DNA of 64,000 nucleotides from Burkholderia sp. USMB20 (GTDB lineage Bacteria; Pseudomonadota; Gammaproteobacteria; Burkholderiales; Burkholderiaceae), in assembly GCF_000949135.2 (NCBI RefSeq), contig NZ_JTAN02000002.1, forward strand, positions 62,001 to 126,000, read 5' to 3'. Of the stretch, positions 34,264-43,177 are shown one piece after another. Numbering within the stretch: position 1 is the stretch's first letter; the number at the start of each line of letters is the position of its first letter. The translations under genes were made by a program, and so were the position numbers. The notes under the pieces were generated by a model. The model saw nothing but the letters and a program-made list of their open reading frames with translations. It made no database searches and was not told the DNA's origin.

Positions 34264-34713
34264 ATGAACCGAAACGATACGACCCGCAGCGTCGAGCTGC
34301 GCACGATCGACTGGCCTGCCGCCGCGCGCGCTGCGCAGGCGGCGGCCGAGGCCGCCGGGCGGCTCGGCGTGCGCGTGAACGTCGCGGTCGTCGATGCGGC
34401 CGGGATGCTCGCGGCGTTCGTGCGCATGCCCGGCGCGCCGCTGCATTCGATCGACATCGCGATCGACAAGGCGTACACGGCCGCGAGCTTCGGTCTGCCG
34501 ACCGGCGCGTGGCACGCCGCCCTGGCGTCGCACTCGGACGCCGTGCGGCAGGGCCTCGTGCTGCGACCGCGCTTCGTCGCGTTCGGCGGCGGGCTGCCGA
34601 TCGTCGACGACGGTGCATTGATCGGCGGCATCGGCGTGTCGGGCGGCAGTGAGGAACAGGACGCGCAATGCGCGCAGGCGGGGCTCGATGCGGCCGGCCT
34701 TGGCGGGTCGTGA
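34264..34713 (+). CDS. GlcG/HbpS-family protein (heme-binding type)
   Basis: A 149-residue protein of the GlcG/HbpS fold: VRVNVAVVDAAGMLAAFVRM and IAIDKAYTAASFG, then GGLPIVDDGALIGGIGVSGG are the conserved segments. Relatives bind heme or cobalamin-like ligands, or have small-molecule roles in catabolic operons (GlcG, PduO C-terminal). No signal peptide is present, so it is cytosolic. It lies between dmpB and dmpC, 21 bp after dmpB, where classical dmp and xyl operons have no such gene. A 99-bp gap follows, the longest within the meta-pathway part. Confidence 0.82.
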   Translation: MNRNDTTRSVELRTIDWPAAARAAQAAAEAAGRLGVRVNVAVVDAAGMLAAFVRMPGAPLHSIDIAIDKAYTAASFGLPTGAWHAALASHSDAVRQGLVLRPRFVAFGGGLPIVDDGALIGGIGVSGGSEEQDAQCAQAGLDAAGLGGS

Positions 34714-34812
34714 CGCGCGGCATGCGACACGGAAAGGCGCGGCACGACATCGCACGCGAACACGCTTCACGAACCCACGGATCACGGATTCACGACTATC
34801 GGTAACTCCATC

Positions 34813-36324
34813 ATGTACGACACCGAACCCAACGCCGCGACACGCGGCCCCGCCGGCGGGCAGCCGGAACCGCGGCGCGTCCGCAACTTCATCGACGGCG
34901 ACTATCGCGCGGGCGAGCGCTGGTTCGACAAGCGCTCGCCGCTCGACAACGCGGTGATCGCGCGCGTGGCCGAAGCGAGCCGCGCCGACGTCGACGCGGC
35001 GGTGCAGGCCGCCCGCGCGGCGCTGGCCGGCCCGTGGGGCGGGCTGACGGTCGCGCAGCGCGTCGAGCTGCTGTATGCGGTGGCCGACGGCATCACGCGC
35101 CGCTTCGACGATTTCCTCGAAGCGGAAGTGGCCGACACCGGCAAGCCGGTGAGCCTCGCGAGCCATATCGACATTCCGCGCGGCGCCGCGAACTTCAAGG
35201 TGTTCGCCGACGTCGTGAAGAACGTGCCCGGCGAAACCTTCGAGATGGCGACGCCGGACGGCGCCGGCGCGCTCAACTACGCGATCCGCCGGCCGGTCGG
35301 CGTGGTCGGCGTGATCTGTCCGTGGAACCTGCCGCTGCTGCTGATGACGTGGAAGGTCGGCCCCGCGCTCGCGTGCGGCAACACGGTGGTCGTGAAGCCG
35401 TCGGAGGAGACGCCGCAGACGGCCGCGCTGCTCGGCGAAGTGATGAACGCGGCGGGCGTGCCGCGCGGCGTCTACAACGTCGTGCACGGCTTCGGGCCGG
35501 CTTCCGCCGGCGAATTCCTGACGACCCATCCGGGCGTGAACGCGATCACGTTCACCGGCGAGACGCGCACCGGCGCGGCCATCATGAAGGCCGCGGCCGA
35601 CGGCGCGCGGCCCGTCAGTCTCGAGATGGGCGGCAAGAACGCGGCGATCGTGTTCGCCGACTGCGACTTCGACGCGGCCGTCGAAGGCACGTTGCGCTCG
35701 TGCTTCGCGAACGCGGGGCAGGTCTGCCTCGGCACCGAGCGCGTGTATGTCGAGCGTCCGCTGTTCGAGCGCTTCGTCGCGGCGCTGAAGGCCGGCGCCG
35801 AGCAGTTGCAACCCGGCCGCCCGGAAGCGGCATCGACCGGCCTCGGCCCGCTGATCAGCCAGGAGCATCGCGACAAGGTGCTGTCGTATTACCGCAAGGC
35901 GGCCGAACTCGGCGCGACGATCGTGACGGGCGGCGGCGTGCCCGACATGCCCGACGACCTGCGCGGCGGCGCGTGGGTGCAGCCGACGATCTGGACCGGC
36001 CTCGGCGACGATTCGCCGATCGCGCGCGACGAGATCTTCGGGCCGTGCACGCTCGTGATGCCGTTCGATTCGGAGGCCGAAGTGATCGGCCGCGCGAACG
36101 CGAATGCGTACGGGCTGTCGACCGCGATCTGGACGACCAGCCTGTCGCGCGCGCATCGCGTCGCGGCGTCGATCGACGTTGGCATCGCGTGGGTCAATTC
36201 GTGGTTCCTGCGCGACCTGCGCACCGCGTTCGGCGGCGCGAAGCAATCGGGCATCGGCCGCGAGGGCGGCGTGCATTCGCTCGAGTTCTACACGGAGCTG
36301 CGCAACGTCTGCGTGAAGCTCTGA
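34813..36324 (+). CDS. dmpC: 2-Hydroxymuconic semialdehyde dehydrogenase
   Basis: A 503-residue NAD-dependent aldehyde dehydrogenase that oxidises the ring-fission product to 4-oxalocrotonate. It has VGVICPWNLPLLLMTWK (NAD-binding region), the general base Glu in SLEMGGKN, and catalytic Cys305 in NAGQVCLGTERVYV. The N-terminus is about 15-18 residues longer than usual (MYDTEPNAATRGPAGGQPEP), so translation may in fact start a little later, but no better ribosome-binding site is visible. It opens the oxidative branch. Confidence 0.92.
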   Translation: MYDTEPNAATRGPAGGQPEPRRVRNFIDGDYRAGERWFDKRSPLDNAVIARVAEASRADVDAAVQAARAALAGPWGGLTVAQRVELLYAVADGITRRFDDFLEAEVADTGKPVSLASHIDIPRGAANFKVFADVVKNVPGETFEMATPDGAGALNYAIRRPVGVVGVICPWNLPLLLMTWKVGPALACGNTVVVKPSEETPQTAALLGEVMNAAGVPRGVYNVVHGFGPASAGEFLTTHPGVNAITFTGETRTGAAIMKAAADGARPVSLEMGGKNAAIVFADCDFDAAVEGTLRSCFANAGQVCLGTERVYVERPLFERFVAALKAGAEQLQPGRPEAASTGLGPLISQEHRDKVLSYYRKAAELGATIVTGGGVPDMPDDLRGGAWVQPTIWTGLGDDSPIARDEIFGPCTLVMPFDSEAEVIGRANANAYGLSTAIWTTSLSRAHRVAASIDVGIAWVNSWFLRDLRTAFGGAKQSGIGREGGVHSLEFYTELRNVCVKL

Positions 36325-36352
36325 CCCAACCGTTACTGACCGGAACACTCTT

Positions 36353-37135
36353 ATGGACTCCACGTTGATTACCACGCTGGGCGACCGGCTGTACGACGCG
36401 ATGACGTCGCGCGAACCGATCGCGCCGCTGACGTCGCAGCACGAGGACCTGTCGGTCGACGACGCGTACCGCATCCAGCAGCGCTTCGTGCAGCGCCGCC
36501 TCGACGCGGGCGAGACCGTGATCGGCAAGAAGATCGGCGTCACGTCGAAGGCGGTGATGGACATGCTCGGCGTGTACCAGCCCGACTTCGGCTACCTGCT
36601 GTCGGGCATGGTGTATGGCGACGGCGAGTGCATCGCGCTCGACACGCTGATCCAGCCGAAGGCCGAAGGCGAGATCGCGTTCGTGCTGAAGCGCGACCTG
36701 CTCGGCCCGGGCGTGACGAACGCGATGGTGCTGGCGGCGACCGAATGCGTGATGCCGTGCTTCGAGATCGTCGATTCGCGCATTCGCGACTGGAAGATCC
36801 GCATCGGCGACACGGTCGCCGACAACGCGTCGTGCGGCGTGTTCGTGCTTGGCGACAAGGCCGTGAGCACGCGCAGCGTCGACCTGTCGACCTGCGGGAT
36901 GGTGCTCGAGAAGAACGGCGACGTGATCGGCACCGGTGCCGGCGCGGCCGCGCTCGGCTCGCCGGTGAATGCGGTCGCGTGGCTCGCCAACACGCTCGGC
37001 CGCCTCGGCATTCCGCTGAAGGCCGGCGAAGTGATCCTGTCCGGCGCGCTTGCCGCGATGGCGCCGGCCGCGCGCGGCGACAACTTCCGCGTGTCGATCG
37101 GCGGGATCGGCGCGTGTTCGGTGCGGTTCGCGTGA
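36353..37135 (+). CDS. dmpE: 2-Oxopent-4-enoate hydratase
   Basis: A 260-residue MhpD/DmpE-family enzyme that hydrates 2-hydroxypenta-2,4-dienoate to 4-hydroxy-2-oxovalerate, the point where both branches meet. [18 protein letters not shown] and [19 protein letters not shown] are characteristic, and the Glu/Asp metal-site region [12 protein letters not shown] is present. It is paralogous to the decarboxylase encoded at 39185 but lies next to dmpF, as in other dmp operons. Spacing from dmpC is 28 bp. Confidence 0.88.
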   Translation: MDSTLITTLGDRLYDAMTSREPIAPLTSQHEDLSVDDAYRIQQRFVQRRLDAGETVIGKKIGVTSKAVMDMLGVYQPDFGYLLSGMVYGDGECIALDTLIQPKAEGEIAFVLKRDLLGPGVTNAMVLAATECVMPCFEIVDSRIRDWKIRIGDTVADNASCGVFVLGDKAVSTRSVDLSTCGMVLEKNGDVIGTGAGAAALGSPVNAVAWLANTLGRLGIPLKAGEVILSGALAAMAPAARGDNFRVSIGGIGACSVRFA

Positions 37136-37176
37136 GCGCCGCCCGTTCTCTTTTCCACGCTAACGAGGCATTCCCC

Positions 37177-38097
37177 ATGACCCGAAAGATCCGTTGCGCG
37201 CTGATCGGTCCCGGCAACATCGGCACCGACCTGCTCGCCAAGCTGATGCGCAGCCCCGTGCTCGAACCCGTGTGGATGGTCGGCATCGATCCCGATTCCG
37301 ACGGCCTGAAACGCGCGCGCGAACTCGGCCTCAAGACCACCGCGGACGGCGTCGACGGCCTGCTGCCGCACGTGCAGGCGGACGGCGTGCAGATCGCGTT
37401 CGATGCGACGAGCGCGTACGTCCACGCGGAGAACAGCCGCAAGCTCAATGCGCTCGGCGTGCTGATGATCGACCTGACGCCGGCGGCGATCGGTCCGTAC
37501 TGCGTGCCGCCGGTCAACCTGAAGGACCACATCGGCTCCGGCGAGATGAACGTCAACATGGTCACCTGCGGCGGCCAGGCGACGATCCCGATGGTGCGCG
37601 CGATCTCGCGCGTGCAGCCGGTCGCGTACGGCGAGATCGTCGCGACCGTATCGTCGCGCTCGGTCGGCCCCGGCACGCGCAAGAACATCGACGAATTCAC
37701 GCGCACGACGGCCGCGGCCGTCGCGCAGATCGGCGGCGCGAAGGCGGGCAAGGCGATCATCGTGATCAACCCGGCCGACCCGCCGCTGATCATGCGCGAT
37801 ACCGTGCACTGCCTGACGGAGAGCGCACCCGACGAAGCGCGCATCGTCGAATCGGTGCACGCGATGATCGCCGACGTGCAGCGCTACGTGCCCGGCTACC
37901 GGCTCGTCAACGGGCCGGTGTTCGACGGCAATCGTGTGTCGGTCTATCTCGAGGTCGAAGGCCTCGGCGACTACCTGCCGAAATACGCGGGCAACCTCGA
38001 CATCATGACGGCCGCCGCCGCGCGCACCGCCGAAATGTTCGCCGAGGAACTGCTGGCCGGCCGCCTCACGCTGGCATCGGCCGCGCAGGCGGCCTGA
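37177..38097 (+). CDS. dmpF: Acetaldehyde dehydrogenase (acylating)
   Basis: A 306-residue enzyme that converts acetaldehyde, CoA and NAD to acetyl-CoA. Rossmann [13 protein letters not shown] at about 8-20 and catalytic Cys131 in [17 protein letters not shown] contact [15 protein letters not shown] follows. It forms a channelling complex with the aldolase DmpG. The ATG at 37177 gives the standard N-terminus; the ribosome-binding site (ACGAGGC) is moderate. Confidence 0.94.
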   Translation: MTRKIRCALIGPGNIGTDLLAKLMRSPVLEPVWMVGIDPDSDGLKRARELGLKTTADGVDGLLPHVQADGVQIAFDATSAYVHAENSRKLNALGVLMIDLTPAAIGPYCVPPVNLKDHIGSGEMNVNMVTCGGQATIPMVRAISRVQPVAYGEIVATVSSRSVGPGTRKNIDEFTRTTAAAVAQIGGAKAGKAIIVINPADPPLIMRDTVHCLTESAPDEARIVESVHAMIADVQRYVPGYRLVNGPVFDGNRVSVYLEVEGLGDYLPKYAGNLDIMTAAAARTAEMFAEELLAGRLTLASAAQAA

Positions 38098-38141
38098 TGC
38101 CCGCGGACGCGACTTCCACGACCGGACGAAAAGGAACGGAA

Positions 38142-39188
38142 ATGAATCTCAAAGGCAAGCGAATCACCGTCCACGACATGACGCTGCGTGACGGCATGCA
38201 CCCGAAGCGTCACCAGATGACGCTCGACCAGATGCGCTCGATCGCGAGCGGGCTCGACGCGGCCGGCGTGCCGCTGATCGAAGTCACGCACGGCGACGGC
38301 CTCGGCGGCTCGTCGGTGAACTACGGCTTTCCCGCGCATACCGACGCGGAATACCTCGGCGCGGTCATCCCGCTGCTGAAGCGCGCGAAGGTGTCGGCGC
38401 TGCTGCTGCCGGGCATCGGCACCGTCGATCACCTGAAGGAAGCGCACGCGCTCGGCGTGCATACGATCCGCGTCGCGACGCACTGCACCGAGGCGGACGT
38501 CTCCGAGCAGCACATCGCGATGGCGCGCAAGCTCGACATGGATACCGTCGGCTTCCTGATGATGAGCCACATGAACAGCCCGGAAGGGCTGGTGAAGCAG
38601 GCGAAGCTGATGGAGTCGTACGGCGCGAACTGCATCTACATCACCGACTCGGCCGGCTACATGCTGCCCGACGACGTGAAGGCGCGCCTCGGCGCGGTGC
38701 GCGACGCGCTGCAGCCCGACACGGAGCTGGGCTTTCACGGTCACCACAACCTCGCGATGGGCGTCGCGAACTCGATCGCCGCGATCGAGGCCGGCGCGAA
38801 CCGGATCGACGGCGCGGCGGCGGGGCTCGGCGCGGGCGCCGGCAACACGCCGCTCGAAGTGTTCGTCGCCGTGTGCGAGCGGATGGGCATCGAAACCGGC
38901 GTCGACGTGTGGAAGATCCAGGACGTCGCCGAGGATCTCGTCGTACCGATGATGGATTTCCCGATCCGGATCGACCGTGACGCGCTGACGCTCGGTTATG
39001 CGGGCGTGTACGGATCGTTCCTGCTGTTCGCGAAGCGGGCGGGCGACAAATACGGGATTCCGGCGCGCGACATCCTCGTCGAGCTCGGCCGGCGCGGGAT
39101 GGTCGGCGGCCAGGAGGACATGATCGAAGACACCGCGCTGACGCTCGCGAAGGCGCGCGCGGCGCAAGCGAAGCGGGAGGCCGCATGA
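38142..39188 (+). CDS. dmpG: 4-Hydroxy-2-oxovalerate aldolase
   Basis: A 348-residue metal-dependent (DRE-TIM) aldolase that splits 4-hydroxy-2-oxovalerate into pyruvate and acetaldehyde, which is passed to Dmp[11 protein letters not shown] (metal Asp and catalytic region) and [11 protein letters not shown] (metal His pair) are intact. The ATG at 38142 has AAGGAACGG upstream. Its stop overlaps the start of dmpH by 4 bp (ATGA). Confidence 0.94.
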   Translation: MNLKGKRITVHDMTLRDGMHPKRHQMTLDQMRSIASGLDAAGVPLIEVTHGDGLGGSSVNYGFPAHTDAEYLGAVIPLLKRAKVSALLLPGIGTVDHLKEAHALGVHTIRVATHCTEADVSEQHIAMARKLDMDTVGFLMMSHMNSPEGLVKQAKLMESYGANCIYITDSAGYMLPDDVKARLGAVRDALQPDTELGFHGHHNLAMGVANSIAAIEAGANRIDGAAAGLGAGAGNTPLEVFVAVCERMGIETGVDVWKIQDVAEDLVVPMMDFPIRIDRDALTLGYAGVYGSFLLFAKRAGDKYGIPARDILVELGRRGMVGGQEDMIEDTALTLAKARAAQAKREAA

Positions 39189-39973
39189 ACCTGTCGACCG
39201 ACACGATCGAGGCGCTCGCCGCGCATCTCGACGACTGCATGCGTGAAGCATGCGACACGCCGAAGATCACCGACCGCCATCCGGAGATGGACTGGGACGA
39301 CGCCTACGCGGTGCAGGATGCGATCCGCCGCCGGCAGCTCGCGCGCGGCGCGCGGATCGTCGGCTACAAGGCCGGCCTGACGTCGCACGCGAAGATGCGG
39401 CAGATGGGCGTCGACACGCCCGTGTTCGGTTTCCTCACCGACGTCTACGACCTGCCCGACGGCGGCGAGTGCGACACGTCCGCGCTGATCCATCCGAAGG
39501 TCGAGCCGGAAATCGCGTTCGTGACGAAGGCCGAACTGAAGGGGCCCGGCTGCCACGTCGGCGCGGTGCTCGCCGCGACCGATTTCGTCGTCGCCGGGAT
39601 CGAGGTGATCGACAGCCGCTACCGCGATTTCAAGTTCGACCTGAAGAGCGTGGTGGCCGACAACACGTCGGCCGCGCGCTTCGTCGCGGGCGGCCGCCCG
39701 CTGCCGGTGGACGGCGTCGACCTGCGCACGCTCGGCATAGTGCTCGAGAAAAACGGGCTGCCGGTCGCGTTCGGTGCCGGCGCGGCCGTGCTCGGGCATC
39801 CGGCCGCGGCGATCGCGATGCTCGCGAACCACCTCGGCGCGCGCGGCGAATCGATCCCGGCGGGCAGCCTGATCCTGTCGGGCGGCATCACAGAGGCGGT
39901 GGCCGTCGCGGCCGGCGACAACGTGACGCTGCGCGTGCAGGACATCGGCTCGGTCGGCCTGCGCTTCATCTGA
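39185..39973 (+). CDS. dmpH: 4-Oxalocrotonate decarboxylase
   Basis: A 262-residue member of the same fold as DmpE that decarboxylates the keto form of 4-oxalocrotonate to 2-oxopent-4-enoate in the oxidative branch. [20 protein letters not shown] and [14 protein letters not shown] carry the active-site Lys and metal-binding Glu residues. It is translationally coupled to dmpG by a 4-bp overlap and usually forms a complex with DmpE. Confidence 0.88.
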   Translation: MNLSTDTIEALAAHLDDCMREACDTPKITDRHPEMDWDDAYAVQDAIRRRQLARGARIVGYKAGLTSHAKMRQMGVDTPVFGFLTDVYDLPDGGECDTSALIHPKVEPEIAFVTKAELKGPGCHVGAVLAATDFVVAGIEVIDSRYRDFKFDLKSVVADNTSAARFVAGGRPLPVDGVDLRTLGIVLEKNGLPVAFGAGAAVLGHPAAAIAMLANHLGARGESIPAGSLILSGGITEAVAVAAGDNVTLRVQDIGSVGLRFI

Positions 39974-40000
39974 ACGTTCCGAATGCAACGGGAGGCCATC

Positions 40001-40192
40001 GTGCCGGTAGCTCATCTGTACATCCTGGAAGGCCGCGACGACGACAAGAAGGAACGCCTGATCGCGGAAGTCACCGAAGCCATCCATCGCTCGCTCGACG
40101 CACCGCTCGAATCGGTGCGCGTGATCATCACCGAGATGCCGAAGGCGCATTTCGGGATCGGCGGGCAGAGCGCGAAGAAACGCGGGCGCTGA
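40001..40192 (+). CDS. dmpI: 4-Oxalocrotonate tautomerase
   Basis: A 63-residue tautomerase that ketonises the enol form of 4-oxalocrotonate. The catalytic N-terminal proline decides the start: GTG 40001, five bases after GGAGG, gives Met-Pro-Val, so Pro becomes residue 1 after Met removal. An in-frame ATG at 39983 would bury it. The Arg residues of [11 protein letters not shown], and the FGIGG loop, are conserved. Length is standard. Confidence 0.92.
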   Translation: MPVAHLYILEGRDDDKKERLIAEVTEAIHRSLDAPLESVRVIITEMPKAHFGIGGQSAKKRGR

Positions 40193-40229
40193 CGCGCCGC
40201 GCGCCACCGAAACCGACTGGAGAAGCATC

Positions 40230-41051
40230 ATGTCAAGCAATCCCGAACTGGGCCGCCGGATCGTCGCGGCCGGTCTCGACACCAACTATCACGACCTCGG
40301 CGACGGGCCGCCGGTGCTGCTGATCCACGGCTCGGGGCCGGGCGTCACGGCCTATGCGAACTGGCGGCTCACGATGCCCGCGCTTGCCGCGCGGTTTCGC
40401 GTGATCGCGCCGGACATGGCCGGTTTCGGCGAAACCGAGCGGCCGCGCGATTACGTGTATTCGATGGACCACTGGGTCGACCACGCACTCGGCCTGCTCG
40501 ATGCGCTCGACGTCGAGCGCGCGCACGTGATCGGCAACTCGTTCGGCGGCGCGCTCGCGCTCGCGCTGGCGATCCGCGCGCCCGAACGGGTCGGCCGGCT
40601 CGTGCTGATGGGCGCGGCCGGCACGCGCTTCACGCTCACCGAAGGGCTCGATGCCGTGTGGGGCTATACGCCGTCGATCGCGAACATGCGCGGCCTGCTG
40701 GACATCTTCGCGTTCGATCGCACGCTGGTGAACGACGAGCTCGCGAAGCTGCGCTACGACGCGAGCGTGCGGCCCGGCTACCAGGAGGCGTTCGCGAACA
40801 TGTTTCCCGCGCCGCGTCAGCGCTGGGTCGATGCGCTCGCGAGCGACGAGGCGAAACTGCGCGCGCTGCCGCACGAGACGCTGATCGTGCACGGCCGCGA
40901 GGACCGCGTGATTCCGCTCGACAGCTCGACGCGGCTGCTGGAACTGCTGCCGAATGCGCAGCTGCACGTGTTCGGCCGCTGCGGACACTGGACGCAGATC
41001 GAGCATGCGGCGCGCTTCAACCGGCTCGTGATCGAGCATTTCAGCGAATAG
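40230..41051 (+). CDS. dmpD: 2-Hydroxymuconate semialdehyde hydrolase
   Basis: A 273-residue alpha/beta hydrolase of the C-C bond hydrolase (MhpC/XylF) group that splits the meta-fission product to 2-oxopent-4-enoate and formate. The oxyanion loop LIHGSGPGVTAYANW and nucleophile elbow GNSFGG (Ser104) are present. The Asp in HGREDRVIP and the His in GRCGHWTQIEH complete the triad. Here it follows dmpI instead of sitting between dmpC and dmpE as in the classical order. RBS CTGGAGAAG precedes the ATG. Confidence 0.93.
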   Translation: MSSNPELGRRIVAAGLDTNYHDLGDGPPVLLIHGSGPGVTAYANWRLTMPALAARFRVIAPDMAGFGETERPRDYVYSMDHWVDHALGLLDALDVERAHVIGNSFGGALALALAIRAPERVGRLVLMGAAGTRFTLTEGLDAVWGYTPSIANMRGLLDIFAFDRTLVNDELAKLRYDASVRPGYQEAFANMFPAPRQRWVDALASDEAKLRALPHETLIVHGREDRVIPLDSSTRLLELLPNAQLHVFGRCGHWTQIEHAARFNRLVIEHFSE

Positions 41052-41118
41052 CCGGCGGGGGCGGCGCGCGGGACGACCATAAAAAATCAATTCAGTAGAA
41101 CGAATATTGGAGACATCG

Positions 41119-42021
41119 ATGAAACGAAAGGCTGCCTTCGGACTGGTTTCGCTCGCCGCGTGCGCGGGCATGGCGCTGAGCAGCGGCGCGTTTGCAACGG
41201 AGGGTGGCGGCGACACGATCGGCGAGGGCGCGGAAGCGTTCTTCGCCGGCGCGCTGCCGCCCGCCGGGCTGTACGCGCTGCTGTACTACACGCACTACCA
41301 TGCGTCGCGCTTCAACGATTCGCACGGCAACGGTTCGGTGCCCGGATTCAAGCTCGATGCCGACGTGCTGATTCCGCGCGTCGTGTGGATGTCGAACCTG
41401 TCGGTGCTCGGCGGGCGCTACGGTGCGTATGCGGTGCTGCCGATGGAGCATCTGGCGCTGGATGCGGGCGGCGCGTCGTTCGACCGCACCAATCTCGGCG
41501 ACCTGATCGTCAGCCCCGCGCTGATCGCGTGGGGATCGGGCGCGTTGCGCACCGTCGCGGCGATCGAATTCGTGTTCCCGACCGGCCAGTACGACATGCA
41601 TGCGGCGCTGAACACCGGCAAGAACTACTACACCGCGCGGCCGGTGTTCGGCGTGACGTGGCTGCCGAACGACAAGGTCGAGGTGTCCGCGAAGATCACG
41701 TACAGCTTCAACTCGCCGAACAACGACACCCATTACCACTCGGGCAACCTGTTCCACATCGATTACTCGGCGAGCTATGCGGTCACGCCGAAGGCGCGCG
41801 TCGGACTGTCGGGCTACTTCGTCAAGCAGACCACCGACGACATGCAGAACGGCCAGCCGGTCGCGGGCGACGGCTTTCGCGGACAGACGTTCGCGATCGG
41901 CCCCGGTGTCCGTTACCAGTTCGGCAAGGTCAGCCTGGAAGCGCGCGTCGTGAAGGAATTCTTCGTGCGCAACCGGCCGGCCGGCGAGGCCGTTTGGGCG
42001 AAGGCCGTCATTCCGTTCTGA
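41119..42021 (+). CDS. Outer-membrane MetA-pathway-type protein (phenol operon tail)
   Basis: A 300-residue exported protein: residues 1-24 (MKRKAAFGLVSLAACAGMAL then SSGAFA) form a Sec signal, and the rest alternates in beta-barrel fashion, ending with Phe (AKAVIPF), the outer-membrane insertion signal. It matches the MetA-pathway phenol-degradation/SphA-like family, barrels found at the ends of aromatic-catabolic operons and thought to take up hydrophobic substrates. ATG 41119 has TTGGAGA upstream. The 67-bp gap to dmpD leaves it as the last gene of the operon, or with its own promoter. Confidence 0.85.
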   Translation: MKRKAAFGLVSLAACAGMALSSGAFATEGGGDTIGEGAEAFFAGALPPAGLYALLYYTHYHASRFNDSHGNGSVPGFKLDADVLIPRVVWMSNLSVLGGRYGAYAVLPMEHLALDAGGASFDRTNLGDLIVSPALIAWGSGALRTVAAIEFVFPTGQYDMHAALNTGKNYYTARPVFGVTWLPNDKVEVSAKITYSFNSPNNDTHYHSGNLFHIDYSASYAVTPKARVGLSGYFVKQTTDDMQNGQPVAGDGFRGQTFAIGPGVRYQFGKVSLEARVVKEFFVRNRPAGEAVWAKAVIPF

Positions 42022-42060
42022 CGGTGCCGCGCGGCACGGACGGCCGCGGGCGGTTGCACG

Positions 42061-42088
42061 CGTGACGCGGCCGCGATGGGGCGTCACG
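42061..42088. terminator. Hairpin between convergent genes at the operon end
   Basis: 8-bp stem CGTGACGC/GCGTCACG with a 12-nt loop, between the stop of the MetA-type gene (42021) and the stop of the amidohydrolase gene (42106, minus strand). No T tract; probably ends or stabilises both transcripts. Confidence 0.5.
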
Positions 42089-42105
42089 CGGCACTGCGTC
42101 GCGCG

Positions 42106-43056
42106 TTATCGCGCGAGTGCGGCGAGGCGCGGGAACAGCGGCAGCGCGTTCGCGCGGTTGAGCGCGGCGTGCCGGTCGGCGCCCAGCGCCGCATACGCGT
42201 CCTGCGCCGCGGTGAACGACGTGCTGACGGCCGGCGGCGCATACGGGAAGTCGCTGCCGTACAGCACGCGATCCGGTTGCGCGAACGCGGTGAGGCTCGG
42301 CAGCGCGGACGGCGACGACAGCGCGGTGTCGAAGTAGAACGTGCGCAGCAGGTCGAGCAGCCCGTCGCGATCCGGCACGTCGTTGCGCACGCCCGGCGCG
42401 AGTTCGGCAAAGCGGTACGCAGTGTACGGCAGGAAGCCGCCGGCGTGCGACAGGATGATGCGCACGTTCGGGTAGCGCGCGATCACGCCGTTGAGCACGA
42501 GCTGCAGCGCGGTGCGCGTCGTATCGAACGGGTAGTCGAGCAGCGGGCCGGGCATGCCGGGCAGCACGTCGATCGCGGGCTTGGCCGGATGAATGAACAC
42601 CACCGCGTGGCGGCGATCCAGCGCGGCCCACACGGCGTCGAATGCCGCATCGCCGAGATAGGTGCCGCCGTAGTTGCTGAGCAGCACGACGCCGTCGGCC
42701 TTCAGCGTGTCGAACGCGTGATCGATCTCGGCGAGCGTGCCGTCGACGTCGGGCAGCGGCAGCGTCGCGAAGTTGCCGAAGCGGGTCGGCCGTTGCGCGA
42801 CGAGGCCGGCCACGTATTCGTTGACCTGGCGCGCCATGTCGCGCTTGACCTGGCCGTTCCAGCCCTGCACGCCGGGCGCCGTCAGCGACAGCACGCCGGT
42901 CTGGATCTCCAGCGAGTCCATGAACGCAAGCGCGGCTTCCGGGCTCCAGGTCGGGCTGCCCCAGCCGGACGGATCGCCGCCGTGCGACGGGAGGGCTGCG
43001 GCCCAGAACGGCGGGACGACATGCTGGTGAACATCGATGCGGTTGCGGTCGGACAC
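42106..43056 (-). CDS. Amidohydrolase family protein (ACMSD-like)
   Basis: A 316-residue TIM-barrel metal enzyme. The N-terminal HQHVVPPFW has the HxH metal motif, VVFIHPAKP the third His, LSHAGGFLPY the fourth, and YGSDFPYAPP the Asp. This pattern and length suit the amidohydrolase_2 group with aminocarboxymuconate-semialdehyde decarboxylase. A decarboxylase or lactonase/hydrolase acting on an aromatic breakdown product is plausible because it abuts the phenol cluster, but the substrate is not known. It is divergent from a LysR gene. Confidence 0.8.
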   Translation of the reverse strand: MSDRNRIDVHQHVVPPFWAAALPSHGGDPSGWGSPTWSPEAALAFMDSLEIQTGVLSLTAPGVQGWNGQVKRDMARQVNEYVAGLVAQRPTRFGNFATLPLPDVDGTLAEIDHAFDTLKADGVVLLSNYGGTYLGDAAFDAVWAALDRRHAVVFIHPAKPAIDVLPGMPGPLLDYPFDTTRTALQLVLNGVIARYPNVRIILSHAGGFLPYTAYRFAELAPGVRNDVPDRDGLLDLLRTFYFDTALSSPSALPSLTAFAQPDRVLYGSDFPYAPPAVSTSFTAAQDAYAALGADRHAALNRANALPLFPRLAALAR

Positions 43057-43133
43057 GACGAGGCTCCTTGCAGGTGGGCTGCGACGCAGCGGATGACCAT
43101 CAGGATGCGCGCGCTTGATTTTTCATTCCAATA

Positions 43134-43154
43134 GATTAGATTTCGAGATTAATC
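43134..43154. promoter_or_regulatory. LysR-type operator candidate (GATTA-N11-TAATC)
   Basis: Perfect dyad GATTA, 11 bp, TAATC, which contains the T-N11-A core of LysR binding sites. It lies in an AT-rich patch between the divergent amidohydrolase and LysR starts, 24 bp before the LysR ATG. Confidence 0.55.
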
Positions 43155-43177
43155 GTTTCGGGTGGTCAATCGACCGT

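Noticed and set aside
33112-36564. A 1150-residue minus-strand frame across the meta-pathway genes
   Set aside because: It is antisense to dmpB, the GlcG-like gene and dmpC, all of which have clear catalytic motifs; long open antisense frames are expected at this GC content.
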